In this document: piece after piece, positions 1-9,239 of the stretch
Numbering within the stretch: the first letter of the stretch is position 1
How the letters are laid out: each line of letters opens with the position of its first letter
Assembly: GCA_020072645.1 (NCBI GenBank)
Contig: JAIQGK010000009.1
Location: 1 to 64,000 of the forward strand
Direction of reading: 5' to 3'
Length of the DNA: 64,000 nucleotides
DNA from: Terriglobia bacterium
GTDB lineage: Bacteria > Acidobacteriota > Terriglobia > Terriglobales > Acidobacteriaceae
The notes under the pieces: generated by a model
Told to the model about the DNA's origin: nothing
Database searches by the model: none
What the model saw: only the letters and a program-made list of their open reading frames with translations
Made by a program: the position numbers and the translations under genes

Positions 1-23
1 CAGGGGTTGACTACAAAGACTAA

Positions 24-57
24 TGCAGGGAAAGGGGAAGCGTCCCCTTCCCCTGCA
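24..57. repeat. inverted repeat, possible bidirectional terminator stem
   Basis: Arms at 24-38 and 43-57 pair over 15 bp with a single mismatch, around a 4-base AGCG loop. No T-run follows on either strand, so terminator function is only an inference. Confidence 0.45.
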
Positions 58-84
58 CCCCATCCCCTCAACCTAGTGGAAGAG

Positions 85-131
85 AAAGTGTCAGGTATGT
101 GCCCGGTCTAAAGTGTCAGGGATCTGCCCGG
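85..131. repeat. two tandem 22-bp direct repeats
   Basis: The units at 85-106 and 110-131 both read AAAGTGTCAGG, then four or five variable bases, then TGCCCGG. They differ at two positions and have a 25-bp period. They lie in the otherwise gene-free stretch 1-447 downstream of dcd. That stretch also holds a 7-bp GC hairpin (376-395) and a GATCGTTCGACTC-type phrase (187-200) that recurs in similar form near 51960. I see no convincing gene in 1-447. Confidence 0.5.
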
Positions 132-447
132 CTGTTCAGGCTGAAGGACGCAGGCAGAGGGCTGCAAAGTGGGCTTCGCCGACTTAGATCGTTCGACTCC
201 CGGCTGCGCCGCTCGCTCACGATGACAAGTTGAGGCGCGGCGATTTTGCGCCGCGCGGCTTATTTGAATCGCGCGTCATCGCCGACATCGCACGGGATCG
301 GAAAACAAACCTAACCGCGGGGAACGGCCCGAGGCCGGAAAATCGGAAACATCGGGCGACATCGGAAAGACCGGACACCGCCGAGGGCGGCGGTGCCACA
401 TGAGCCATCGCGTCCGCGGGCGAGGGCGCCCACGCTCCACGAGCACG

Positions 448-1002
448 TTAGAGCTTCGGCAGCACAATCCCCGTCTGTTTCTGGTATTTCCCGGCTTTGT
501 CTTTGTAGCTCGTTTCGCAAGGCTCGTCGCCCTGGAAGAAGAGGATTTGGCAAAGGCCCTCATTGGAATAGATTTTGGCCGGCAAGGGTGTGCTGTTGGA
601 AATCTCAAGCGTGACAAAACCTTCCCACTCGGGCTCAAAGGGCGTCACGTTGACGATGATGCCGCAGCGGGCATAAGTGGACTTGCCGACGCAGATGGTC
701 AGCACGTCGCGGGGAATCTTGAAGTATTCCACCGAGCGCGCCAGGGCAAAAGAGTTGGGCGGGACCAGCACGGACGACGCCTGCACGCTGACGAAGGACC
801 GTTCGTCGAAATTCTTGGGATCGACAATGGCGGAGTTGACGTTGGTGAAGATCTTGAATTCGTCGGCCACGCGCAGATCGTACCCGTAAGACGAAACGCC
901 ATAAGAAATCACGCCTTCACGCACCTGGCGATCGTTGAAAGGGTTGATCATTCCATGCTCTTGCGCCATGCGGCGGATCCAGCGGTCGCTTTTGATTGCC
1001 AT
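448..1002 (-). CDS. dcd: dCTP deaminase
   Basis: Deaminates dCTP to dUTP, feeding cytosolic dTMP synthesis. The product is 184 residues, the usual Dcd length. The motif KSTYAR (107-112) and the catalytic Glu in VTLEISNST (about 133) are present, and the C-terminal GKYQKQTG matches the nucleotide-closing tail of the trimeric family. I start it at the ATG at 1002, because AAGGAA lies about 11 bases upstream and the product then begins MAIKSDRWI. An upstream in-frame start at 1053 has no comparable site. It stands alone, divergent from the HU gene. Discrimination from the bifunctional dCTP deaminase/dUTPase is not possible by eye. Confidence 0.93.
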   Translation of the reverse strand: MAIKSDRWIRRMAQEHGMINPFNDRQVREGVISYGVSSYGYDLRVADEFKIFTNVNSAIVDPKNFDERSFVSVQASSVLVPPNSFALARSVEYFKIPRDVLTICVGKSTYARCGIIVNVTPFEPEWEGFVTLEISNSTPLPAKIYSNEGLCQILFFQGDEPCETSYKDKAGKYQKQTGIVLPKL

Positions 1003-1152
1003 TTTCTTAGAAGGTTCCTTGGTTTTGCGGGGATTTGGTGCAGAGCCAAACAAGCCATCTTATAGGCGAAACTGTTCCATTGACAACATGCGTAAAAGTC
1101 CAATAATATCTGCAAGTTACGCCCTTTCTGTAAAATTGAGGAGAGCTGACCT

Positions 1153-1422
1153 GTGATTAAGCTCGATATCATTAACGAAGTGGTCAACAAAACCGGCATC
1201 ACCAAAACCAAGGCCGAGCTGGCCGTGGAAACCGTTTTTGAAAGCATGAAGAAGGCCCTGGCCGGGGGCGAACGCATTGAGCTGCGCGGATTTGGCGTGT
1301 TTAACGTGCGCCCGCGCAAAACCGGAATCGGCCGCAACCCGCGCACAGGCGCGGAGGTGAACATTCCTCCCGGAAAGGCCGTGCGCTTTAAGCCGGGAAA
1401 GGAGTTGCAGTCCATCGACTAA
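1153..1422 (+). CDS. HU/IHF-family DNA-binding protein
   Basis: A histone-like nucleoid protein of 89 residues. It begins at GTG with GAGGAGAG 6-13 bases upstream. The two N-terminal helices are followed by the beta-arm signature RKTGIGRNPRTGAEVNIPP (about residues 53-71), which inserts into the DNA minor groove, and then KAVRFKPGKEL. The N-terminus (IIDE-like sequence IINEVVNKTG) resembles HU/IHF alpha alike, so the subtype is unresolved. It is monocistronic between dcd, which is divergent, and the M50 protease 57 bp downstream. Confidence 0.92.
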   Translation: MIKLDIINEVVNKTGITKTKAELAVETVFESMKKALAGGERIELRGFGVFNVRPRKTGIGRNPRTGAEVNIPPGKAVRFKPGKELQSID

Positions 1423-1478
1423 GCAGTTGACCCGCTTTCCCACGCGGCAGCTTTTGAGTTTCCAGGGCTATTCGTTTC

Positions 1479-2552
1479 ATGTCGGACATCCAGCCGCTTT
1501 CGCAGGAATACCACGTTTTTGATCCTGAACGACGGGAAATTACTGTCGTTGTAGTTCATCCGCCGAAACGGCGTTATTGGCTGCACGCGCTGCTATTTCT
1601 TGCAACGATCTTTACCACGCTCTGCATCGGCGCGCACATGCAGGACACGTTTAACCGCAACCTTGGCCTCTTTACAGACGATCTGGATTACTGGCCATGG
1701 CAATGGGCGCTGCAGGATTGGCATCGGCTGTTGATGGGACTTCCGTTCTCTCTGTCTCTTTTGGGAATTCTCACGGCGCATGAGCTGGGACATTACGTTT
1801 ATTGCATTCGACGAAAAGTTTTTGCCACGCTGCCATTTTTTATCCCTGCGCCCACGTTGATTGGGACGCTGGGAGCTTTTATCCGCATCAAGTCGCCCAT
1901 TAAGAGCCGCGCTGATTTGTTCGACATTGGCATTGCCGGTCCGATCGCCGGTTTTATTGTTGCGGTGCCAGTAATGTTCTATGGCTTGCTGGCCTCCAAA
2001 CTGCTCACCGGCGATGCCGCTGCGGCTGCCGCTTCTTCCGATCCGGCCAAGGCCAGCATGCTGCTGGGCTTTCCACTGATCTTTAAGCTCGGGCACTGGA
2101 TCATGGCTGCGATGGGAAGCCACGCAGCGGTGGCTCAGGCTCCTGTGAGCGCACTGTATCTGCATCCTATGGCGATGGCAGCCTGGGTGGGAATGCTGGC
2201 GACCTCACTGAATTTATTGCCGGGGGGCCAGCTGGATGGCGGACACATTATTTTTGCGGTGAATCCGCGGCTGCATCGGCCTGTATCCATGCTGAGCATT
2301 TTGGTATTGCTTTTGCTGAGCTGGTATTACTGGGCAGGATGGCTTCTCTGGGCCGTGGTGTTGCGCTTTACCGGCGGCCGCCATCCAGACGTACCTCTGA
2401 TGCCGCCGCTCGATGCCAAGCGCCGCGTGCTGGCATTTTTTGCTTTGCTGATGTTGGCGCTAACGCTTATTCCTGCGCCGTTCGGCGATCAGGGACTGGG
2501 CAAGGTGTTGAATGACTATCGGGCACAGCGCCAGCAACAGCCGTCCAAGTAG
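1479..2552 (+). CDS. site-2 protease family (M50) membrane zinc metalloprotease
   Basis: A 357-residue polytopic membrane protein. The zinc-binding HELGH motif is at residues 101-105 inside a membrane segment, and the third-ligand motif LLPGGQLDGGH is near 246-256 (Asp about 253). This is the core arrangement of S2P-type intramembrane proteases. About six hydrophobic segments are visible. There is no PDZ domain, so it is unlike RseP and closer to the short bacterial/plant EGY-like type. The substrate is unknown. An Ala-rich loop (about 180-190) lies between the two motifs. The ribosome binding site is weak (AGGG, about 10 bases from the ATG). Confidence 0.85.
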   Translation: MSDIQPLSQEYHVFDPERREITVVVVHPPKRRYWLHALLFLATIFTTLCIGAHMQDTFNRNLGLFTDDLDYWPWQWALQDWHRLLMGLPFSLSLLGILTAHELGHYVYCIRRKVFATLPFFIPAPTLIGTLGAFIRIKSPIKSRADLFDIGIAGPIAGFIVAVPVMFYGLLASKLLTGDAAAAAASSDPAKASMLLGFPLIFKLGHWIMAAMGSHAAVAQAPVSALYLHPMAMAAWVGMLATSLNLLPGGQLDGGHIIFAVNPRLHRPVSMLSILVLLLLSWYYWAGWLLWAVVLRFTGGRHPDVPLMPPLDAKRRVLAFFALLMLALTLIPAPFGDQGLGKVLNDYRAQRQQQPSK

Positions 2553-2564
2553 TTTGCGCTTTTC

Positions 2565-5015
2565 TCACAAAAGAGAGATCGCGTCCACATCCACAATGAC
2601 ATTCGTTCGCGGAATTTTTTCTCCATCGGCAAAGCCCAGCATTCTTCGCAACGATGCATTCAGCTTTTCCCTGCTCGCCGCTTTCAGGATGAAGTGATAG
2701 CGATAATCGCGCTTCAGCCGCATAATCGGCGCTGCTGAAGGCCCCAGCACGCGCACACCTTCATTGCGTGTCCCCTCAAACCATTTGCCTAGCTGTCCGG
2801 TCCAGCGCAACGCCTGCTCCAGCTTGTCACTTCGTACCAGCACATTGGCCAGCGCAGAAAACGGAGGATAGTGCATCCACTTGCGGAAGCGCACTTCCTT
2901 CTCATAAAAGCCGGCGTAATCGTGCTGCTGCGCGAACTGGATCGCGTAGTGATCGGGATGATATGTCTGCAACACTACCTTCCCTGGAATTTCACCGCGG
3001 CCCGCTCGTCCAGCGACCTGTGTCAGTAATTGAAACGTGCGTTCGGCGGCGCGAAAGTCGGGAAATCCCAGCGCGTAATCCGCTCCAACTACGCCCACCA
3101 GCGTGACGCCGTGAACGTCGTGCCCTTTGGCAATCATCTGCGTGCCGACCAGAAGATTGATTTCTCCCGCATGAAACTGGTTGAGCACCCGCTCAAAGTC
3201 ATGCCGATTGCGCACGGTGTCGCGGTCAAGGCGGCCAATGCGCGCCTGCGGAAATGCCGCGTGCAGCCGCTCTTCAACTTTCTCTGACCCCGTTCCCAGA
3301 AAGAAAATGTGCTCGCTGTTGCACGCCATGCAGCGCTTGGGAACCGCCTGCCGATAGCCGCAATAATGGCACTCCATGCGGTGCGCGGCCTTGTGATAGG
3401 TCATGGCAATCGTGCAGTTCTTGCATTGCAGCGTCTCACCGCAAGCGCGGCATAGAACAACCGATGAATACCCTCGACGGTTCAGCAACACCATCGCCTG
3501 CTCGCCGCGATCCAGCCGGTCGGTCACTTCCTGAATGAGTTGGCGGGAAAAAATCTGGTCTTCGCCGGTCTGCTGAAACTCAGATCGCATGTCCACCAGC
3601 TCGACTTCAGGCAGCGGCCGCCTCTCCACGCGCTCTTTCAGTTCAATCAGCCGATACTTCCCTGCCTCTGCATTGTGGTAGGACTCAATCGCGGGCGTGG
3701 CCGAAGCCAGCACCACCGCTGCGTTCGTGAGCTTGCCGCGCATTACCGCAACATCCCGTCCGTTATAGCGCGGCGTTTCTTCCTGCTTGTATGAGCTGTC
3801 GTGTTCTTCGTCCACCACGATGAGCGCCAGATTCTCCACCGGCGCAAAAACCGCTGAGCGCGTGCCGACTACTATCCGCGCATCGCCACGCCTTATGCGG
3901 TGCCACTGCTCCGCGCGCTCATCGGCAGAAAGCGCCGAATGCAGTATGGCGACTTCATCCCCAAACACCTGATGCAGATTCGCCGCAGCGGCTGGCGTGA
4001 GCCCAATCTCCGGCACCAACAAGATCGCCGCACGCCCTTGCTCCAGCACTGCCTGCATCGCCGCCAGATAAACCGCCGTCTTGCCCGAGCCGGTGACCCC
4101 GTGCAGCAGCGAGACTGAAAATTTCTGTTCTGCCACCGACCTTTGAATCGCCGTCAGCGCGGCTTTCTGTTCCGCGTTAAAGATAAAGTCCAGGTGTGAG
4201 GGCCCGCGCTTCTTCATGCTGCTGACGCTGAAATCAGCCTGCTCCTCCACCAGTTCCACGATGCCGCGCTTGACCAGCGTTTGCAGCGTCGTGCGCGGCA
4301 CAGCAAGCTCGCGAATTTGCTCCACCAATACCCTGCCTGCCTGCTGCTGAAGCAACGCGACGATCTTCTGCTGATTCTCATTCAGCTTGCCGCCTGGTTT
4401 TCCAGGAAAAAGCTCTTTGAGAACAGCCACCTGCACTGTCCGTTGCGCGTCGCGGACAGAAGAAACGTCTTCCCGCGCAATCCATTTCTTGCGCAGCAAG
4501 AGATCGAGCACTTGCCGGTTCGCGCCCGTGGCGGAACGGATCGTTCCTTCCAGCGCCTCGTCAGACATAGACAGATAATCGAGCACCGCGTACTCAATCA
4601 TCTGCGTGTCAATGTCCTGTTTCGATCGGCGCGACGAGCCCGCGGTGGCTGAAGCATGCAGCGCCTCGTAACCAACTTCAGTGATCCGATAGAGCTTAGC
4701 CTTCTTGATCTCGGCGGCAAGCGGCAACATGCCACGAAACACATCGCCAATCGGAGCCAGGTAATACTGCGCGATCCATTGCCCCAGCTTCATCAACCCT
4801 TCATCCAAGACGGGCTCGGTATCCAGCACCTGGATCACGGTCTTGGCTTGCATGGAAGGTGCGTGATCATGAATCGCCGTCACCACGCCGGAGATGCGCT
4901 GGTTGCGAAACGGCACGAGCACACGTCCACCTACTACCGGCTGCTGCTCGGCAATTTTGTAGGTGAATGCCATGTCCAGCGGGACTGGCAATGCTACGTC
5001 GCAAAAGGTGGGCAT
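2565..5015 (-). CDS. priA: primosomal protein N' (PriA replication-restart helicase)
   Basis: A 3'-5' superfamily 2 helicase that reloads the replisome at collapsed forks. The product is 816 residues. The N-terminal DNA-binding domain has VPFRNQRISGVV (about 34-45). Walker A GVTGSGKT is at 306-313 and Walker B DEEH at 402-405. Four Cys pairs that bind two zinc ions lie at about 522/525, 531/534, 549/552 and 562/565. The C-terminal helicase lobe has GTQMIAKGHD and QVAGRAGRG. All expected elements are intact. It converges on the M50 protease gene with 12 bp between stop codons. Confidence 0.96.
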   Translation of the reverse strand: MPTFCDVALPVPLDMAFTYKIAEQQPVVGGRVLVPFRNQRISGVVTAIHDHAPSMQAKTVIQVLDTEPVLDEGLMKLGQWIAQYYLAPIGDVFRGMLPLAAEIKKAKLYRITEVGYEALHASATAGSSRRSKQDIDTQMIEYAVLDYLSMSDEALEGTIRSATGANRQVLDLLLRKKWIAREDVSSVRDAQRTVQVAVLKELFPGKPGGKLNENQQKIVALLQQQAGRVLVEQIRELAVPRTTLQTLVKRGIVELVEEQADFSVSSMKKRGPSHLDFIFNAEQKAALTAIQRSVAEQKFSVSLLHGVTGSGKTAVYLAAMQAVLEQGRAAILLVPEIGLTPAAAANLHQVFGDEVAILHSALSADERAEQWHRIRRGDARIVVGTRSAVFAPVENLALIVVDEEHDSSYKQEETPRYNGRDVAVMRGKLTNAAVVLASATPAIESYHNAEAGKYRLIELKERVERRPLPEVELVDMRSEFQQTGEDQIFSRQLIQEVTDRLDRGEQAMVLLNRRGYSSVVLCRACGETLQCKNCTIAMTYHKAAHRMECHYCGYRQAVPKRCMACNSEHIFFLGTGSEKVEERLHAAFPQARIGRLDRDTVRNRHDFERVLNQFHAGEINLLVGTQMIAKGHDVHGVTLVGVVGADYALGFPDFRAAERTFQLLTQVAGRAGRGEIPGKVVLQTYHPDHYAIQFAQQHDYAGFYEKEVRFRKWMHYPPFSALANVLVRSDKLEQALRWTGQLGKWFEGTRNEGVRVLGPSAAPIMRLKRDYRYHFILKAASREKLNASLRRMLGFADGEKIPRTNVIVDVDAISLL

Positions 5016-5094
5016 GAGCTAAGAGAAGATTGTACGGGAAGAGCTGAGCGGCGTGGCGGCGACTGCCCTTCCGGAGTTTGGCTATCGCCCGATA

Positions 5095-5880
5095 CTACTC
5101 AGGCGTGCTCTTGGCCGAAGGCGGGTTCAATCCCAGATACTTCATCACCATCTGCAGATCCTTCCACGCTTCCTTTTTCTGCCGCGGATCGCGCAGCAGA
5201 TACGCCGGATGGTACGTCACCAGGAGCTTGGAATCTCGAAAGTCATACCAGCGTCCGCGAAGGTTGGCCATGGAATCATTCACAGCCAGCAGGTTCTTGG
5301 CCGCCACGGCGCCCAGCGCAACGATGACTTTGGGCTTGATCACGTCAATTTGCCGCATGAGAAAAGGTGAGCAGGTATCGCACTCATCTTTTTCCGGCGT
5401 GCGATTACTGGGCGGCCGGCACTTCACTACGTTCGCAATGTAAACGTCTTCGCGCTTGATTCCCATGGCGGAAATCATGTTGTTCAAGAGCTGTCCTGCG
5501 CGCCCGACGAACGGTTCGCCTTTCGCGTCTTCATCAGCGCCAGGGCCTTCGCCAACAAACATCAGGTCGGCATTCACATTGCCCACGCCAAATACCAGGT
5601 TGGTACGTCCTTTGTGCAGTCGGCAACGCGTGCAGTCGCCTATGTCTTCACGAATTAGTTTCAGTGCCGAAGGCTTGTCGCCGACCACGGGCGGTAACGA
5701 CGGCGAAATCTGGGTCTTCATCGGTGCGCTCTCAGGAGTACTCTCAGCTACCGGCTGCAATGCCAGTTCAGCGCTCTGGTCGATGGGCTGGCGATAGAAA
5801 TCATGGATGCCCATCTCTTTGTAATATTTCACGCGGGCGGCAAGATGTTTCCTAGTTTGCGGATCGAGGGACTTGGGCAT
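5095..5880 (-). CDS. family 4 uracil-DNA glycosylase, iron-sulfur type
   Basis: Excises uracil from DNA at the start of base-excision repair. Motif [17 protein letters not shown] is near 110-126 and motif HPAYLLRDP near 224-232, both typical of family 4 (UDGa). Four cysteines at about 83, 86, 154 and 170 have the spacing of the 4Fe-4S ligands of that family. The N-terminal 70 residues before CTRC are a Pro/Ser-rich extension of unknown role, starting [14 protein letters not shown] prefer the ATG at 5880 over a TTG at 5910; neither has a strong ribosome binding site. It lies 79 bp downstream of priA in the same direction, so cotranscription is plausible. Confidence 0.92.
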   Translation of the reverse strand: MPKSLDPQTRKHLAARVKYYKEMGIHDFYRQPIDQSAELALQPVAESTPESAPMKTQISPSLPPVVGDKPSALKLIREDIGDCTRCRLHKGRTNLVFGVGNVNADLMFVGEGPGADEDAKGEPFVGRAGQLLNNMISAMGIKREDVYIANVVKCRPPSNRTPEKDECDTCSPFLMRQIDVIKPKVIVALGAVAAKNLLAVNDSMANLRGRWYDFRDSKLLVTYHPAYLLRDPRQKKEAWKDLQMVMKYLGLNPPSAKSTPE

Positions 5881-6104
5881 GGCTGCAAGCAAAAATAAAT
5901 GGTTAGGCAAAAGAAGTAAACGGCGTCAGGACCTTTTTGTTTTTCTCCGTGTTTGTTTCTAGCCGCCGCTCGATGAATGGTGTAAAGGCTGAGTCTTGGC
6001 CCTTTTCGGTTGACGATCCTGATGCGGGCGCGGATCATAACGAAGGAATCACAGCATAAATAGCGTTCTATTTCCCAATGCAAGCTTTTCTAAGGAAGTA
6101 TCTT

Positions 6105-7004
6105 ATGCGCTCTTTATTTGTTCTTGTCTGCTCCTGCCTAGGCTTTTTCGCTACTGGCTGCGCGGCTCATCATCGTGCTGCGACGCCGGATTCCATTCAA
6201 GCGCGGCCACCGGCTCCGGTCGTGGTTTCCGGCTCAGTACGCGAGTCTCTGCCGGGCGATTACTTGCGCTTGATCTTTCCCAGCAAAGGCACAGTTATTA
6301 CACAGATTACAAAGCTTTCCGCTCCTGGAGCTTTGCGTGCTTTCACCACGGCTACCGTACTCTACTCGCCGCCGCTCAAGCTTGCAGAAATGCCCTACTA
6401 TTCAGGACTGGTGAACGATGATGGAAAGGTGCTGGTAGCCATGCGCTGCCGTCCGCCGCATCCGGAAGCGGTGGATGCCGTTCTAGCTACATGGCCCAAT
6501 GTGTTTCTGGCAGTCCAGCGTGATGTTCCCCTGCCTCCCGGCGCTTGTGAGAACGCCCCCAGTGATCCTGCCACGCAGATGGCGTGCTTTGCAAAGGCGT
6601 TCAGCGATCCTCCAGTGAGGGAAGTTCCTTCCGCACTCGCGCAAACCTTCAACTATGCAGCCAAGCTCTACGATGATCCCAAGCTCAAGCCGCTGGCCGA
6701 TTGGCTGAAAAATAATTACGGGATATATCCCGCATTTAGCGGAATGGGATATTCGGTGAAAGACTCTTATTCGATTGACAAACAGCCAATGAGTTCGCAG
6801 CAGGTGCTGGTGAAGTCCGAGTCATCAGAATACATTCTCAAGAATGTGTCATTAGGCGAGGCCGGCTGCCGCTGCATTTCAGTCGCTCCATATCCTGGCC
6901 GGTCCAATGCTCCTGTTGATCCTGATTTTATTTCGCAAGCTGGTGGTGATGGAACCTGCAAAGCCGTAGACCGGCTGGCAAGCCAAGGCGGGCATAAGCA
7001 CTAG
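6105..7004 (+). CDS. predicted lipoprotein of unknown function
   Basis: The start at 6105 is fixed by TAAGGAAG six bases upstream. An in-frame ATG at 6078 has none. The signal peptide MRSLFVLVCSCLGFFATGC ends in a lipobox (ATGC), with lipidation expected at Cys 19. The mature part (about 280 residues) has a Pro/Ala linker and no recognised domain. Four cysteines in the mature protein could form disulfides. It ends close to a dispersed inverted repeat. I do not recognise the family. Confidence 0.75.
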   Translation: MRSLFVLVCSCLGFFATGCAAHHRAATPDSIQARPPAPVVVSGSVRESLPGDYLRLIFPSKGTVITQITKLSAPGALRAFTTATVLYSPPLKLAEMPYYSGLVNDDGKVLVAMRCRPPHPEAVDAVLATWPNVFLAVQRDVPLPPGACENAPSDPATQMACFAKAFSDPPVREVPSALAQTFNYAAKLYDDPKLKPLADWLKNNYGIYPAFSGMGYSVKDSYSIDKQPMSSQQVLVKSESSEYILKNVSLGEAGCRCISVAPYPGRSNAPVDPDFISQAGGDGTCKAVDRLASQGGHKH

Positions 7005-7052
7005 CGACTTTTTATCTGGATTGCTGGAGTCGTGTTGCTTTTCACATAAAAA

Positions 7053-7158
7053 CAAATCTCACCACGGATGACAAGGATTTACAAATTGGAAGTGGTCCTA
7101 TTTGAACTTTTTGATCCGTGTAAATCAGTGCTATCAGTGTTATCTGTGGTGAGGTTTG
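7053..7158. repeat. imperfect inverted repeat of the dispersed ACCACRGAT type
   Basis: The arm 7053-7072 and the reverse complement of 7139-7158 match at 17 of 20 positions; both read CTCACCAC(G/A)GAT. The interior holds phrases such as GATCCGTGTAAATCAG. It resembles the dispersed repeats at 47487, 51941 and 52747-54172. The right arm runs into the 3' end of coaBC. Confidence 0.6.
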
Positions 7159-8378
7159 GTTTTTTGTTCAAAGCCGAGCCGTGTACGTTCCAGTTTGACC
7201 TTCACAACCGCATCCAGCACCCGATGCGCGACTTCCCATTTGCTCGTTTCCGGCACGGTCTCTGCTCCAGCATGTGTAAGGATCGTGACGGCGTTGCGTT
7301 CTGAGTCGAATCCTATCCCGGGCTGCGAGACGTCATTGAGCACGATGGCGTCCAGCGATTTGCTTTCCAGCTTCTTGCGCGCGTTCGCTAGCACATCAGT
7401 AGTTTCGGCGGCAAAGCCCACAACGATGCGGCTGCCTTTTTTCGCGCCCAGTTCGGCCAGGATGTCGATGGTGGGCTCGAGTTCCAGCGTCATGGGGCCT
7501 TTGCGCTTGATTTTTTCGTCGGCGGCCGCTCGCACGGTGAAATCCGCCACCGCGGCAGCTTTGATCACGATTGTCGCGCGCTCAAAATGCGCCGTCACGG
7601 CATCACGCATCTGCTGCGCCGTCTGCACCTGAACAACTTCCGCCGATGACGGGGGCTTGAGCGCCGTTGGCCCAGAGATCAGAATGACTTTTGCGCCCCG
7701 GCGCAACGCCGCTTCCGCCAGCGCATAGCCCATCTTCCCGCTGGATCGATTGCCGATGTAACGCACCGGATCAATCGGCTCGCGCGTGGGCCCCGCCGTG
7801 ACTAATACAGTCTCCCCAGCAAGGTCCTGCTCCGCCTTCAAGGCCTTGAGCACTGCCAAGACAATCGTCTCATTCGCAGCCAGCCGCCCTGCTCCCACCA
7901 TGCCGCAAGCCAGGTAACCGCTGTCCGGTTCTACAACCGCAACTCCACGGGCCTTCAGCGTTTGAATATTGGCCTGCGTGGCGGCGTTTTCCCACATGTT
8001 TACGTTCATGGCGGGTGCCACAACGACCGGTGCAGTGGTGGCAAGAAACAATGTCGTTAAAAAATCGTTGGCTTCGCCGTGGGCGAATTTGGCGATCACG
8101 TCGGCAGTAGCAGGCGCAACAACCAATGCATCAATCGCCTGGGCCACCGCGATGTGTTCGACCGCAGAATCGATATTAGGTTCTTCAGCGCCTGCGCCAA
8201 ACAGATCGGTAATCACTTTTTCGCCGCTCAGCGCAGCAAAGGTCAGCGGACGGACAAACTCCTGCGCTGCGCGTGTCATCACCACCTGTACGCGGATGCC
8301 GCGATCCTGCAATAGACGGACCAGTTCAGCCGCCTTATACGCGGCTATTCCCCCCGTAACTCCCAGAGCGACCTTCAT
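7140..8378 (-). CDS. coaBC: bifunctional phosphopantothenoylcysteine decarboxylase / phosphopantothenate-cysteine ligase
   Basis: Carries out two consecutive steps of coenzyme A synthesis. The product is 412 residues. The CoaC half starts VALGVTGGIAAYKA (FMN binding), then PATADVIAKFAHGEANDF, PAMNVNMW and LACGMVGAGR, which carries the active-site Cys. The CoaB half has TAGPTREPIDPVRYIGNRSS and KIKRKG. The last residues (TKPHHR and the stop) are encoded by the right arm of the dispersed repeat 7053-7158, so the C-terminus may have been altered by repeat insertion. It lies 180 bp downstream of gmk. rpoZ, often found at this position in other genomes, is not there. Confidence 0.95.
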   Translation of the reverse strand: MKVALGVTGGIAAYKAAELVRLLQDRGIRVQVVMTRAAQEFVRPLTFAALSGEKVITDLFGAGAEEPNIDSAVEHIAVAQAIDALVVAPATADVIAKFAHGEANDFLTTLFLATTAPVVVAPAMNVNMWENAATQANIQTLKARGVAVVEPDSGYLACGMVGAGRLAANETIVLAVLKALKAEQDLAGETVLVTAGPTREPIDPVRYIGNRSSGKMGYALAEAALRRGAKVILISGPTALKPPSSAEVVQVQTAQQMRDAVTAHFERATIVIKAAAVADFTVRAAADEKIKRKGPMTLELEPTIDILAELGAKKGSRIVVGFAAETTDVLANARKKLESKSLDAIVLNDVSQPGIGFDSERNAVTILTHAGAETVPETSKWEVAHRVLDAVVKVKLERTRLGFEQKTKPHHR

Positions 8379-8558
8379 AGCAAAAATTGTAGCCTGCTTG
8401 GAAATAGAGTCATAGTGGCAGGATTGGGACGCTTTTTCTTTTTGTGTATCCCGAGCGAGGCGAGGGAACCCTATAGTAACAATCGAGCTTGGGTTTGAGA
8501 TGACTAGCTCACTACAGAATACAGGGACATTACAGCCTTCCAGGCAAAACCACGGCCT

Positions 8559-9239
8559 TCAAAACGTGGCCAGAATTCCCCTGATTTTATCTTCCATGTT
8601 GGCCTTCAGGCATTTTTCGGCCGTCGCCAGATATTGTTTTTCCGCCGCGGAAGGCGGTTTCCCAGACCTCCGGATGCGCTCACCCAGGACAATCGCCTGC
8701 AATTGGTCTACCGACTGCTCCAGGCGATCATTGATCAGAATGTAGTCATAGTTGGGATAGTTCTCAATCTCGCGGCGGGCTTCGTCCAGGCGGCGACGGA
8801 TGACGTCTTCGGCAAGAACATTCTCGCTCTGGCTGCGTTTTCTCAGGCGCGATTCCAATTCTGCCCGGCTGGGCGGCAGGACAAAAATGCTCACTGCATC
8901 CGGCATTTTGCTTTTCACCTGGCGCTCGCCCTGCACATCGATATCGAGCAGCAAATCATGGCCGTGCTCTTCCGCGTGCTGCAAGACTGAGCGGGCGGTC
9001 CCATAGTATTTGTCAAACACCTGCGCGTATTCAAGGAAGGCATCGCGCGCAATCATCGCTTCAAATTCTTCGCGCGTAATGAAGTGATACTCGCGGCCAT
9101 CCTGCTCGCTGCCGCGCGGTAGGCGCGTGGTGTAAGAGATAGAAAATTCCAGGTTCGGCACGTACTGGCGCAGTTCATTCACCAGCGTGGTTTTGCCGGA
9201 ACCGGAAGGCGCGGAGATGATGTATCGGATGCTGCTCAT
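8559..9239 (-). CDS. gmk: guanylate kinase
   Basis: Phosphorylates GMP to GDP. I start it at the ATG at 9239, which overlaps the yicC stop as ATGA and gives MSSIRYIISAPSGSGKTTLV, with the P-loop at 9-18. A start at 9266 would add nine residues and overlap yicC more deeply. GMP-binding residues lie in YTTRLPRGSEQDGREYHF and in DIDVQGERQV. The length of 226 residues is slightly long, owing to a C-terminal tail after the usual end. Translational coupling to yicC is likely. Confidence 0.95.
   Translation of the reverse strand: MSSIRYIISAPSGSGKTTLVNELRQYVPNLEFSISYTTRLPRGSEQDGREYHFITREEFEAMIARDAFLEYAQVFDKYYGTARSVLQHAEEHGHDLLLDIDVQGERQVKSKMPDAVSIFVLPPSRAELESRLRKRSQSENVLAEDVIRRRLDEARREIENYPNYDYILINDRLEQSVDQLQAIVLGERIRRSGKPPSAAEKQYLATAEKCLKANMEDKIRGILATF

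Noticed and set aside
187-208. GTTCGACTCC resembling a tRNA T-loop
   Set aside because: No acceptor, anticodon or D arms surround it, and a similar phrase recurs near 51960 as part of a dispersed repeat.
400-1065. Long plus-strand reading frame opposite dcd
   Set aside because: It is an antisense shadow of a clear dcd gene, has no ribosome binding site and gives no recognisable protein.
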